Positions 1-7,381 of a DNA stretch of 64,000 bases are shown piece after piece. The DNA lies in NCBI RefSeq assembly GCF_003319175.1, contig NZ_QOHK01000002.1, forward strand, positions 248,001 to 312,000, read 5' to 3'. The first letter of the stretch is position 1; the number at the start of each line of letters is the position of its first letter. Under the pieces are notes generated by a model. That model did no database searches. It saw only the letters and a program-made list of their open reading frames with translations, and was not told the DNA's origin. Source of the DNA: Blastococcus sp. TF02-8. Lineage in GTDB: Bacteria > Actinomycetota > Actinomycetes > Mycobacteriales > Geodermatophilaceae. The translations under genes and the position numbers were made by a program.

Positions 1-257
1 GGCAGGTCGCGCACCTGCTGGACCTCGGCCTCCCGGTGCACAAGGAGGCCTCGATGGTGAAGCTCGAGGCCACCGAGATGTCGGTGCGGGTGACCAACCA
101 GGCCATGCAGCTGCACGGCGGCAACGGCTACACCACCGAGCGCCAGGTCGAGCGGCACTGGCGCGACGCCCGCCTGACCACGATCTTCGAGGGCACCAGC
201 GAGATCCAGAAGCGGATCATCAGCGACCGCCTGCTGCCCCGATCCCCGCTGACCTGA
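1..257 (+). CDS. acyl-CoA dehydrogenase, C-terminal fragment (cut by window start)
   Basis: Only the last ~84 codons are present; the reading frame is open from base 3. The segment carries the C-terminal helical-bundle signature of flavin acyl-CoA dehydrogenases: QLHGGNGYTTE, then IFEGTSEIQKRIISDRLL, the conserved region that contacts FAD across the dimer. Such enzymes make the alpha-beta double bond of an acyl-CoA ester in fatty-acid or branched-chain amino-acid breakdown. Substrate and true start cannot be judged from this fragment. The gene is followed by a strong hairpin and faces a convergent MerR-type gene. Confidence 0.93.
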   Translation, partial: QVAHLLDLGLPVHKEASMVKLEATEMSVRVTNQAMQLHGGNGYTTERQVERHWRDARLTTIFEGTSEIQKRIISDRLLPRSPLT

Positions 258-264
258 CCGTGGT

Positions 265-313
265 CGTGCGCTGGTCCACCTCATCCCGCCGAGATGACGT
301 GGACCAGCGCACG
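265..313. terminator. bidirectional hairpin between convergent genes
   Basis: A 15-bp perfect arm (265-279 with 299-313) continues inward after one C/C mismatch as TCATC/GATGA (281-285 with 293-297), with a 7-nt loop. It begins 8 nt after the acyl-CoA dehydrogenase stop. There is no U-tract, as is usual for actinobacterial I-shaped terminators. The remainder to base 428 holds nothing I recognise. Confidence 0.7.
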
Positions 314-428
314 GTCACGCTGGCCGGGCCGACCGGATCGCGAGCGCTCTTCCCGGCATGCAGACGCAGGCGCGCTCAGCGTGCGCTCATCGGGGCCGTC
401 GCGCTCCCGACGACCCCGATGAGCAAGA

Positions 429-1439
429 TCATCCTGCCGTAAGCCGGATGGGCATCAGCAGGCTGACGTCGCCGGGCCGCTGGGGGTCGCGGAGGGCGAG
501 CGGCGCGAGCGGGCCGTCGAGGTCGAGCAGGAGCTGGCCGGCTTCCCCCGCCTCGAGGGCCTGCAGCAGGAACTCGCGGTTCACGCCGAGCTCGACCTCG
601 CCCAGGGTCAGCACCGTGGCTGTCTCCTCGGCGCCGTCGGGGCCGGTCGGCACCCGGCGGGTGGGTGCGGCCGCCAGCTCGTCCCGGAACCGGGCGACGT
701 CGAGCTCCACCTGCGTGCTGCCCGGCTCCCGGATCAGCGAGCGGTAGGCCGGGTAGTCGGCGTCCACCCGCCGCCCCCGCACCGATCGCTCGCCGGCGGT
801 CAGGACGACGTCGTCGCCGTCGACCTCCAGCGTGAGCGGGGCATCGCCGGTGAACGTGGCCAGCGCCTCGTCCACCAGCGCGACCGGGGCGATCGCGCTG
901 ACCGGCCCGCCGTCGAGGGAAGCCCCCGGCAGCGTCCGCACGACCAGCCGGTAGCGGTCGGTGGCCACGAGGCGGACGGCGTCGTCGTCGGCGTCGACGA
1001 GGACGCCGGTGAGCATGGGGAGCTCGGGGTCGGTGCCGACGGCGAAGCGGACGGCGCGCATGGCGTCGAGCAGGGCGGTGGTCGTGGTGCTGATCGAGGT
1101 CATCGGGCTCTCCGGTGCGAGTAGGGAACGGGCGCGGGAGAGCTCACGACGGGCGTCGGCCAGCCCGTCCTCGAGGCGCCGCAGGTGCGCCTCCAGGACG
1201 GCGTCGACGACGGCGAGGTCGTGCCGGTGCTCGAGCACCCGGCTGATCTCGGCGAGCGGCAGACCCACCCGCCGCAGCCGGGCCACGAGCCGGGCGACGA
1301 CGACCTGCTCGTCGCTGTACCAGCGGTAGTTCGTCCACGGGTCCACGTGCGCTGGCACGAGCACACCGGCGCCGTCGTAGAACCGCAGCGCGCTTACCGT
1401 CAGGCCGCTCTCGCGCGCCAGCTGGCCGATCCCCCGCAT
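429..1439 (-). CDS. MerR-family DNA-binding domain fused to DNA polymerase III beta-clamp domains
   Basis: A 336-aa protein in two parts. Residues 1-70 are a MerR winged helix (GIGQLARESGLTVSALRFYD, then NYRWYS), followed by a helical linker to about 110. Residues ~140-336 resemble the sliding clamp DnaN: LTGVL at ~143, ATDRYRL at ~159, a DYPAYRSLI segment, and a C-terminal SLLMPIRL like the end of true clamps. Only about two of the three DnaN domains are present, so this is not the replicative clamp. I chose the ATG at 1439 because GGAGGAG precedes it; an in-frame GTG at 1451 is the alternative. Proteins of this architecture occur in actinobacteria but I know of no established role. It could regulate transcription with a clamp-like oligomer as sensor or tether; that is inference. 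Confidence 0.85.
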   Translation of the reverse strand: MRGIGQLARESGLTVSALRFYDGAGVLVPAHVDPWTNYRWYSDEQVVVARLVARLRRVGLPLAEISRVLEHRHDLAVVDAVLEAHLRRLEDGLADARRELSRARSLLAPESPMTSISTTTTALLDAMRAVRFAVGTDPELPMLTGVLVDADDDAVRLVATDRYRLVVRTLPGASLDGGPVSAIAPVALVDEALATFTGDAPLTLEVDGDDVVLTAGERSVRGRRVDADYPAYRSLIREPGSTQVELDVARFRDELAAAPTRRVPTGPDGAEETATVLTLGEVELGVNREFLLQALEAGEAGQLLLDLDGPLAPLALRDPQRPGDVSLLMPIRLTAG

Positions 1440-1555
1440 GCGCTCCTCCACGAGCAGAACCTCCGGCCTCGACCGGGTCGAGGGTCAAGCATCGCCCGTG
1501 CGGCGGACATCCCGCGGGCCGGAACGGCGCGCCAGGGGGCAATGCCGCTCGGGCG

Positions 1556-3277
1556 TCAGGAGAGCCGCAGGACGCGGGCCTCCCAGGGGCGCAGCTCGGC
1601 CGGGTCGTCGTCGGGGAGGTTGCCGAGCACCAGCTCGGCGGCCGGTGCCTCGGGCAGCAGGTCGGCCAGCCGGTACGTGGTTCGCGACAGGTTGCAGACG
1701 ACGAGCAGCTCGTCCTCGCCCATGCGGCGGGTGAACGCGTACACCTCGTCGTGGTCGGGCAGCAGCATCGTGAGGTCGCCCAGCGCCACGACGTCCGAGG
1801 AGTGCCGCAGCGCGATCAGCCGCCGGTAGTGGGCGAGCACCGACGTCGGGTCCTCCCGCTGCGCCGCCGCGTTCCACTCGGCGGAGTCGGGGTTGACCGG
1901 CAGCCACGGCGTCCCGGTGGTGAACCCGGCGTGCGGCGAGGCGTCCCACTGCACCGGCGTGCGGGCGTTGTCGCGGCTCATCGCCCGCAGCGCAGTCAGC
2001 ACCTCGACCGGGTCCGCCCCCGCCGACACCGCCTGCACGTGGTGGTTGAGCGACTCGACGTCCCGGAACTGGTCGAGCGAGGTGAACGGGAAGTTCGCCA
2101 TCCCGATCTCCTCGCCCTGGTACACGTAGGGCGTTCCGCGGTGCAGGTGCAGCAGCGTGGCCAGGCAGGTCGCGGAGTCCCGCCGGTAGCGGGGTGAGTC
2201 GTCGCCGAACCGGGAGACGGCGCGCGGCTGGTCGTGGTTGTCCCAGTAGAGGGAGTTCCAGCCGGTCTCGGCAAGCCCGGCCTGCCAGCGCCCGAACGAC
2301 GCCTTGAGGTCGCGCATGCGCAGCGGCTTCAGGTCCCACTTCGACGTCCCGTGGTCCAGGCCGACGTGCTCGAACTGGAAGACCATGTCCACCTCGGCCC
2401 GCGCCGGGTCGGTGAACAGGCGTGCCTGCTCGACCGTCACCCCCGGCATCTCGCCCACGGTGAGGAACGTTCCGTCCCGGCCGGCGAAGACCTCGCGGTG
2501 CATCTCGGCCAGGAACTCGTGGATCCGCGGTCCGCAGAGGTAGGACGCCGACCCGTCGCCCAGCGACGTCCCCGGGATCGGCGGCCCGTCGTGCAGGTGC
2601 CCGTCCGGCGCGACGTCCTTGCTGATCATGTTGATCACGTCCATGCGGAAGCCGTCGACCCCGCGGTCGAGCCACCACCGCATCATCGCGTGGACCGCCT
2701 GCCGGACCTCGGGGTTCTCCCAGTTGAGGTCGGGCTGCTTCCGGTCGAACAGGTGCAGGTAGTACTCGCCGCTGGCGTCGTCGAGCTCCCACGTCGTGCC
2801 GGAGAAGAACGACTGCCAGTTGGTCGGCTCCGCGCCCGGTTCGCCGGCCGCGAGACCGGGCCGCGGCGGCCGCCACCAGTACCAGTCCCGCTTCGCCGAC
2901 GTCGGGGACGACCGGGACTCGGCGAACCAGGGGTGCTCGTCGCTGGTGTGGTTGACGACGAGGTCCATCAGCAGCTTCATCCCGCGCGCGTGCAGGGCCC
3001 CGATCAGCTCGTCGAGCTGCTCGAGCGTGCCGAACAGCGGGTCGATCGCCTGGTAGTCGCTGATGTCGTACCCGTTGTCGGCCTGCGGTGAGGCGTAGAT
3101 GGGCGAGAGCCACAGGACGTCGACGCCGAGGTCGGCGAGGTGGTCGATCCGCTGCAGGATCCCGCCCAGGTCGCCGATCCCGTCGCCGTCGGAGTCGGCG
3201 AACGAGCGCGGGTAGACCTGGTAGACGACGGCTCGCGTCCACCAGGCCTGCCCGCTGTGCTGGGGCGGGACGGTCAC
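1556..3277 (-). CDS. GH13 alpha-glucosidase / oligo-1,6-glucosidase
   Basis: A 573-aa cytoplasmic glycoside hydrolase of family 13; no signal peptide is seen. The (beta/alpha)8 barrel motifs are in order: DLVVNHTS (~105), GFRMDV with nucleophile Asp213, GEMPG with acid/base Glu276, and NHDQ with Asp349. RDNARTPVQWD near residue 410 is typical of oligo-1,6-glucosidases and alpha-glucosidases that release glucose from short malto- or isomalto-oligosaccharides. The start is the GTG at 3277; the open frame runs further upstream but that part overlaps the SRPBCC gene at 3304 and looks non-coding. No sugar transporter or LacI regulator is adjacent, so the natural substrate is open; trehalose or sucrose activity cannot be excluded. 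Confidence 0.9.
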   Translation of the reverse strand: MTVPPQHSGQAWWTRAVVYQVYPRSFADSDGDGIGDLGGILQRIDHLADLGVDVLWLSPIYASPQADNGYDISDYQAIDPLFGTLEQLDELIGALHARGMKLLMDLVVNHTSDEHPWFAESRSSPTSAKRDWYWWRPPRPGLAAGEPGAEPTNWQSFFSGTTWELDDASGEYYLHLFDRKQPDLNWENPEVRQAVHAMMRWWLDRGVDGFRMDVINMISKDVAPDGHLHDGPPIPGTSLGDGSASYLCGPRIHEFLAEMHREVFAGRDGTFLTVGEMPGVTVEQARLFTDPARAEVDMVFQFEHVGLDHGTSKWDLKPLRMRDLKASFGRWQAGLAETGWNSLYWDNHDQPRAVSRFGDDSPRYRRDSATCLATLLHLHRGTPYVYQGEEIGMANFPFTSLDQFRDVESLNHHVQAVSAGADPVEVLTALRAMSRDNARTPVQWDASPHAGFTTGTPWLPVNPDSAEWNAAAQREDPTSVLAHYRRLIALRHSSDVVALGDLTMLLPDHDEVYAFTRRMGEDELLVVCNLSRTTYRLADLLPEAPAAELVLGNLPDDDPAELRPWEARVLRLS

Positions 3278-3303
3278 CGGCCCAGCCCAGCACGTCCCCC
3301 CGA

Positions 3304-3747
3304 TCAGTGCCAGTCGCTGATGAGCAGGTCGCGCGGGTCCGGCGCGCCCGTCCCGGTCTCCAGCAGCTGCTTGAGGCTGACCAGGTACGTGGCCCACTTG
3401 GTGCTGCAGTGGGACATGAACTCGACCGGCTCCCGCCAGCCCTCGTGCCGGAACAGCACGACGGTCCAGTCGCCGTCCTGGCGGATGTCGAACTGCACGT
3501 GGGTGCCGATCCACTCCGCGGGGCCGTCCACGACCTCCCAGCGGACCAGCCTGCCCGGGTCGAGTTCGTCGACCTTCATGTCGATCCCGCCGGGGCCGAA
3601 CCGGAACTCGATGATGCCGCCGGGTCCGGTGTCCCCGGTGGTCTTCTCGGCCCACCAGCCGGACAGGCCGTCCAGTGTGGTGAGCGCGTCGTACACCCGC
3701 TGGGGCGAGGAGTGCTCGACGCCGACGCGGTGCAGGATGTCTGCCAT
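3304..3747 (-). CDS. SRPBCC (AHSA1-like) domain protein
   Basis: A 147-aa protein of the START/Bet v1 fold in the Activator-of-Hsp90-ATPase-like group: HRVGVEHSSPQRVYDALTT at the N-terminus, GWWAEKTTGDTGPG in the middle and WATYLVSLKQLLETG at the C-terminal helix. These single-domain proteins have a deep hydrophobic cavity, and their ligands are generally unknown. It is the last gene of an SRPBCC-ArsR-SRPBCC operon on the minus strand, 14 nt after the ArsR gene, and is probably controlled by that repressor through the operator near 4605-4664. Confidence 0.87.
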   Translation of the reverse strand: MADILHRVGVEHSSPQRVYDALTTLDGLSGWWAEKTTGDTGPGGIIEFRFGPGGIDMKVDELDPGRLVRWEVVDGPAEWIGTHVQFDIRQDGDWTVVLFRHEGWREPVEFMSHCSTKWATYLVSLKQLLETGTGAPDPRDLLISDWH

Positions 3748-3761
3748 CTCCGTGGTCCTCT

Positions 3762-4124
3762 CTACTGCTCCTTCTCGGTGGACTGCTGTCCGTTCTCGTG
3801 CGCGCGGCGCTGGATCTGCTCGGCCATGCGCTTGATGCGGTGCAGGCGGGCGTCCCAGGCCGCGCCGACGTCGGCGAGCTGGGCGGCGGCCCGGGCGAGC
3901 TGCTCGGGGTCGACGCGGAACTGCCGCTCCCGTCCGATGGCGGTGGCGTGCACGAGCCCCACCCGGTCGAGCACGACGAGGTGCTTGGCCACGGCCTGAC
4001 GCGTCACCGGCAGGCGCTCGCTCAGGCTGGTCGCCGTCCCGCCGCCCTCGCTCAGCAGCAGGTCGAGCATCCGCCGACGGGTTGGGTCCCCGATCGCCGA
4101 CCAGAGGTCGTCGTCGACCGGCAC
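3762..4124 (-). CDS. ArsR-family transcriptional repressor
   Basis: A 120-aa winged-helix protein: WSAIGDPTRRRMLDLLL at the N-terminus, then the recognition helix region LPVTRQAVAKHLVVL and the wing GLVHATAIGRERQFRVDP. No CxC or other metal-binding cysteines are present, so it is not a classical metal sensor. It belongs to the ArsR group paired with SRPBCC proteins. The GTG at 4124 was chosen because it lies just after the TGA of the upstream SRPBCC gene (stop 4130-4132), giving tight coupling. It probably autoregulates through the paired GCAAC-N5-GTTGC sites at 4605-4664. Confidence 0.9.
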   Translation of the reverse strand: MPVDDDLWSAIGDPTRRRMLDLLLSEGGGTATSLSERLPVTRQAVAKHLVVLDRVGLVHATAIGRERQFRVDPEQLARAAAQLADVGAAWDARLHRIKRMAEQIQRRAHENGQQSTEKEQ

Positions 4125-4129
4125 GGCGC

Positions 4130-4591
4130 TCAGGCGCTCGCCCCGAGGCGGGCGGCGTACGCGGTGAGCCGGGGGAGGAAGTGGTCCCACCCGTTGACGT
4201 GGTCGGCGTGCTCGGCGGCGACCGTGGCCTCCGCCCAGCCGCGCTCGCGGAAGCCGCTCTCGGTCATCCGCAGCCGCGTTCCGCTCCCCGCCGGCTCGAG
4301 GGTGAAGACGACGAGCATCGAGTTCCCGGGGGCGGCGACCTCACCTTCGGCATGGGTCCACCGGAAGGAGAACAGCCGGTGCGGAACGGCGTCGACGACG
4401 GTGAACTGCACCCAGGAACCGCCGTGCGCGCAGTCGCCGAACCCGAGCCTGCCGGTGCCGCCGGGTGCGACCGGGTAGTCCGCCTCGTCCGACCACCACT
4501 CCCGCACGTGCCGGGGGTCGCTCACCACGTCGAAGACGACCTCGGGTGAGGCGTCGATGTGGAGCTCCCGCTCGATCGTCCCGTGTTCCAT
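4130..4591 (-). CDS. SRPBCC domain protein, first gene of ArsR operon
   Basis: A 153-aa SRPBCC/AHSA1-type protein: IERELHIDASPEVVFDVVSD, then WWSDEADYPVAPGG, VVFTLEPAGSGTRLRMTESGF and a C-terminal NGWDHFLPRLTAYAARL helix. It is probably a small-molecule-binding cytoplasmic protein; the ligand is unknown. The start ATG at 4591 follows a GAGAGGGG ribosome site. It heads the minus-strand operon 4591-3304. The promoter can be read directly: -35 TTGCGG (4653-4648) and -10 TACCGT (4630-4625) with a 17-bp spacer. Confidence 0.88.
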   Translation of the reverse strand: MEHGTIERELHIDASPEVVFDVVSDPRHVREWWSDEADYPVAPGGTGRLGFGDCAHGGSWVQFTVVDAVPHRLFSFRWTHAEGEVAAPGNSMLVVFTLEPAGSGTRLRMTESGFRERGWAEATVAAEHADHVNGWDHFLPRLTAYAARLGASA

Positions 4592-4604
4592 GCCGGCCCC
4601 TCTC

Positions 4605-4664
4605 GCAACTTCTGGTTGCACGAGACGGTAGACCCGGGCGACGGTGACCGCAACCATTTGTTGC
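4605..4664 (-). promoter_or_regulatory. promoter with two ArsR-type operators GCAAC-N5-GTTGC
   Basis: Two identical-format inverted repeats, GCAAC-N5-GTTGC, sit at 4605-4619 and 4650-4664, with centres 45 bp apart. On the minus strand the second overlaps the -35 box TTGCGG (4648-4653) and the first covers the expected transcription start. The -10 box TACCGT is at 4625-4630. This is a typical arrangement for repression by the ArsR protein encoded at 3762-4124. Confidence 0.72.
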
Positions 4665-4682
4665 GCAAACGGTGGCGGGTGC

Positions 4683-5072
4683 TCAGCCGGTGGGGAACCC
4701 GTGGTGGACCGCCTCGACGTTGTTGCCGTCGAGGTCGCGGAAGAAGACGCCGTAGTAGCCGGGGTGGTACTCCGGCCACTCGCGCGGCGCATGCAGGATC
4801 TCCGCGCCGGCCTCCTGCGCGGCGGCGAAGACGGCGTCGACCGCCTCTCGCGAGGGCGCCGCCAGGGCGAGGTGCACCGGACGGTGGCCGGTGTCCTCCT
4901 CCGGGCTGGTCCAGAGCTGCGGCATGCCATCGGGGCCGGCCAGGCCGATGACGGGCCCGCCCGGGGTGTCGATCCGCATGGCCTCGCGGACCCCGCAGGC
5001 GGCAAAGACGCGCACGTAGAACGCGGCCGCGGCCGAGCTGTCGACGGACTGCAGCCCCAGGTGGTCGATCAT
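4683..5072 (-). CDS. VOC (glyoxalase/bleomycin-resistance) family protein
   Basis: A 129-aa vicinal-oxygen-chelate protein with two beta-alpha-beta-beta-beta halves. It begins MIDHLGLQSVDSSAAAAFYV and ends YYGVFFRDLDGNNVEAVHHG, with a metal-ligand-type His near the start and Glu in NNVEAV. Such proteins may be isomerases, dioxygenases or drug-binding proteins; nothing here fixes the substrate. It ends about 20 nt before the -35 box of the SRPBCC-ArsR operon and is transcribed in the same direction. Confidence 0.88.
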   Translation of the reverse strand: MIDHLGLQSVDSSAAAAFYVRVFAACGVREAMRIDTPGGPVIGLAGPDGMPQLWTSPEEDTGHRPVHLALAAPSREAVDAVFAAAQEAGAEILHAPREWPEYHPGYYGVFFRDLDGNNVEAVHHGFPTG

Positions 5073-5127
5073 GGGGCGGAAGCTAGCGGTGCCCTACGAC
5101 ACCGTCGGCCCCTCGCGCCGCGAAATT

Positions 5128-5149
5128 CGGGTGCGATCCATCGCACCCG
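5128..5149. promoter_or_regulatory. 9-bp palindrome upstream of MFS gene
   Basis: CGGGTGCGA (5128-5136) is separated by TCCA from its exact complement TCGCACCCG (5141-5149). It lies between the divergent VOC and MFS genes, 37 bp before the MFS start. It could be an operator; no adjacent regulator obviously matches it. Confidence 0.4.
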
Positions 5150-5185
5150 TCGCCCACCATGGGCGTCCACCCCGGGAGGAGAGCC

Positions 5186-6526
5186 ATGGCGCTGCCGCGC
5201 GCGCTCGCGCCGCTCCGGCATCCCGCCTACCGGGTGCTGGCCGCCGCGCTGACGCTGTGCCTGCTCACCCAGGGGCTGTGGGCGATCGGCATGGTCTGGC
5301 AGGTGGTCGGTCTCGGTGGCGGCCCCGGGGCGCTCTCCCTGGTCGCCGCGATGAGCGCCGGCGGGATGCTGGCCACGGCGCTGCTCGGCGGCGTCCTGGC
5401 CGACCGCATCCCGCAGCGCCTGCTGCTGCTGGTCGTCACGCTGCTGCAGGGCTGCGCGGTCACCGTGGCGGCGACGCTCTCGCTGACCGGCGTCCTGGAG
5501 GTCTGGCACCTGGCGGTCGTGGCGCTGGTCGACGGTGTCGCGCTCGGGCTGTTCTACCCCGCCTACTCGGCGCTCGTCCCGTCCCTCGTCCCCGCCGAGG
5601 ACCTGCTCGCGGTCAACGGGCTGGAGGGCGCGGTGCGGCCGATCCTCGGCCAGGCCGCGGGACCGGCCGCCGCCGGGTTCCTCGTGGCCGCGTACTCGCC
5701 GGGGGGCGCGCTGGCCGCCACCGCGGGCGTCGCCTTTGCCGCGGCGGCCTGCGTCCGCGCGCTGCCGCACACCCCCGTGCGCCGGGAGGCGGCGGAGGAC
5801 GGCTCCCGCCCGGGCCTGGTCGCCGACGTGCGTGAGGGCTTCCGGTACATGGTGGCGACGCCGTGGCTGCTGGCCACCCTGCTGTTCGCGGCCTTCATGA
5901 TCCTGGCCTTCATCGGCCCGTTCGAGGTGCTCGTCCCCTTCGCGATCGAGGACGCCGGCGGAGGACCGAGCCAGCACGCCTGGGTGCTCGCCGTCTACGG
6001 CATCGGCGGGGCGCTGGGCTCGCTGCTGGTCGCCTCCTGGCGGTTGCCGCGCCGGTACCTGACGGTGATGAACCTGCTGTGGGGGCTGGGGTGCATCCCG
6101 CTGGTGGCCTTCGGCTTCACCACCGACCTCGGCGTCATGCTCGTCGCCGCGTCGGTCGTCGGTGGGACGTCGCAGGCCGGGATGGTCATCTGGGGAACGC
6201 TCCTGCAGCGGCGGGTCCCGCCGGCCCTGCTCGGCCGCGTGTCCAGCCTCGACTTCTTCGTCTCGCTGAGCCTCATGCCGCTGTCGATGGCCCTCGCGGG
6301 ACCGCTGAGCGAGCTGGTCGGCCTCACGGGCGCCTTCCTGGTGGCGGGGCTGGCGCCGCCGGTGCTCGCCGTCGTCGCGATCCTCGCGGCCCGGCTGCCC
6401 GCCGACGAGCTGGCCCATCCCCTCGACGTCCCCGCCGAGGAGACCCCGGCCCCGGCCGCTGCTTGGATGGGGGCAGACGGCGCCGGGACCGCCCCGGCGC
6501 GGGAGGGAGAACCGTGGCCGAGCTGA
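5186..6526 (+). CDS. MFS exporter (EntS-like)
   Basis: A 446-aa 12-helix major facilitator. It opens with LRHPAYRVLAAALTLCLLTQGLWAIGMVWQV and has DRIPQRLLLL, a motif-A-like loop between helices 2 and 3. The overall layout resembles the enterobactin-exporter-like MFS_3 group. The start ATG at 5186 follows GGGAGGAG; an upstream in-frame ATG at 5159 has no ribosome site. The last 13 nt overlap the FKBP gene, so the two are probably cotranscribed. Substrate unknown; no siderophore cluster is nearby. Confidence 0.87.
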   Translation: MALPRALAPLRHPAYRVLAAALTLCLLTQGLWAIGMVWQVVGLGGGPGALSLVAAMSAGGMLATALLGGVLADRIPQRLLLLVVTLLQGCAVTVAATLSLTGVLEVWHLAVVALVDGVALGLFYPAYSALVPSLVPAEDLLAVNGLEGAVRPILGQAAGPAAAGFLVAAYSPGGALAATAGVAFAAAACVRALPHTPVRREAAEDGSRPGLVADVREGFRYMVATPWLLATLLFAAFMILAFIGPFEVLVPFAIEDAGGGPSQHAWVLAVYGIGGALGSLLVASWRLPRRYLTVMNLLWGLGCIPLVAFGFTTDLGVMLVAASVVGGTSQAGMVIWGTLLQRRVPPALLGRVSSLDFFVSLSLMPLSMALAGPLSELVGLTGAFLVAGLAPPVLAVVAILAARLPADELAHPLDVPAEETPAPAAAWMGADGAGTAPAREGEPWPS

Positions 6527-6891
6527 GCCGACCGGACGTCGAGCCGCCGACCGGGCCTGCGCCCGACGACCTGGTGATCGAGGACCTCGTCGTGGGCGAG
6601 GGCCAGGAGGCCAAGGCCGGCGACCTGGTGAGCGCGCACTACGTGGGCGTCACCCACGACGGCGGCGAGCAGTTCGACGCCTCCTGGGACCGGGGCGACC
6701 CGCTGGAGTTCCGCGTGGGCGTCGGCATGGTCATCCAGGGCTGGGACGAGGGCATCGTCGGCATGAAGGTCGGCGGCCGCCGTCGGCTCACCATCCCCGC
6801 GCACAAGGCCTACGGCGACCGAGGGGCCGGCGGCGTCATCAAGCCCGGCGCCACGCTGGTCTTCGTCGTCGACCTCGTCGGCATCCGCTGA
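6514..6891 (+). CDS. FKBP-type peptidyl-prolyl cis-trans isomerase
   Basis: A 125-aa single-domain FKBP without a signal peptide. Family motifs include VSAHYVGVTHDGGEQFDASWDRG, then FRVGVGMVIQGWDEGIVGMKVGGRR and IPAHKAYGDRGAGGVIKPGATLVFVVDL. The active-site residues Tyr, Phe, Asp, Val-Ile and Trp are in place. It accelerates proline isomerisation in protein folding, here presumably in the cytoplasm. The GTG start at 6514 follows GGGAGGGAGA and lies inside the end of the MFS gene, indicating translational coupling. Confidence 0.94.
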   Translation: MAELSRPDVEPPTGPAPDDLVIEDLVVGEGQEAKAGDLVSAHYVGVTHDGGEQFDASWDRGDPLEFRVGVGMVIQGWDEGIVGMKVGGRRRLTIPAHKAYGDRGAGGVIKPGATLVFVVDLVGIR

Positions 6892-6915
6892 CCTGATCGC
6901 GCGGCCGGACGCCGT

Positions 6916-7299
6916 TCAGGCAGCGGACTCGACGACGGTCACCGTGTCGAGGTACTGCCGGACGGCGTCCCGGCTGCGGGCCAGGCAGCTCAGCTGCTCC
7001 TCGAGCCGGTCGAGCTCGGTCCGCAGCATCCCGGCGAACGTCGCCGTGCAGGTGGGCGTCCAGCCCGGGATCGGCGGTTCGTCGGTCGCCAGGCCCATGT
7101 CCAGCACGGCGCGGGCGAACCGCGTCGGCAGTCCGGCGTCCAGCAGAGCGCGGATCTCCCGCACGCGGTCGACGTCGCTCGGCCGGTAGCTGCGGTAGCC
7201 GTTGGCCGAGCGTTCCGCGGTGAGCAGGTGCTGCTGCTCGTAGTAGCGGAGCATGCGGGCGCTCACCCCGGTCCGCTCGGCCAGCTCGCCGATCTTCAC
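6916..7299 (-). CDS. MerR-family regulator of the adjacent MFS pump
   Basis: A 127-aa MerR protein: KIGELAERTGVSARMLRYYEQQ, then GYRSYRPSDVDRVREIRALLDAGLP and a C-terminal dimerisation helix LRTELDRLEEQLSCLARSRDAVRQYL. The short C-terminus has one Cys in that helix and no obvious metal loop, as in drug- or redox-sensing members. The GTG at 7299 follows GGAGGAG. It is divergent from the MFS gene at 7382, and the 82-bp gap carries a canonical MerR-type promoter, so it very likely activates that pump by DNA untwisting. Confidence 0.92.
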   Translation of the reverse strand: MKIGELAERTGVSARMLRYYEQQHLLTAERSANGYRSYRPSDVDRVREIRALLDAGLPTRFARAVLDMGLATDEPPIPGWTPTCTATFAGMLRTELDRLEEQLSCLARSRDAVRQYLDTVTVVESAA

Positions 7300-7343
7300 G
7301 TGCGCTCCTCCGGGTGCCGGTTCGCGGTGGGGGAAGTTTCTGC

Positions 7344-7375
7344 TTGACCTTGACACCGGTGTCAATCCTTAGCGT
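7344..7375 (+). promoter_or_regulatory. MerR-type promoter/operator with leaderless start
   Basis: The -35 box TTGACC (7344-7349) and -10 box TAGCGT (7370-7375) are 20 bp apart, too long for unaided sigma-A recognition and typical of MerR activation. The spacer contains the perfect 16-bp palindrome TTGACACCGGTGTCAA (7350-7365). The ATG of the MFS gene at 7382 is 6 nt after the -10 box, so the mRNA should begin at or next to the start codon. Confidence 0.82.
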
Positions 7376-7381
7376 CCTCGC

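Noticed and set aside
3278-3655. N-terminal extension of the GH13 frame
   Set aside because: The extra frame overlaps the SRPBCC gene in another frame and has shadow-like Arg/Pro composition.
5069-6418. 449-codon minus-strand ORF opposite the MFS gene
   Set aside because: Arg/Gln/Asp-rich shadow with no motif; the MFS frame on the plus strand is clear.
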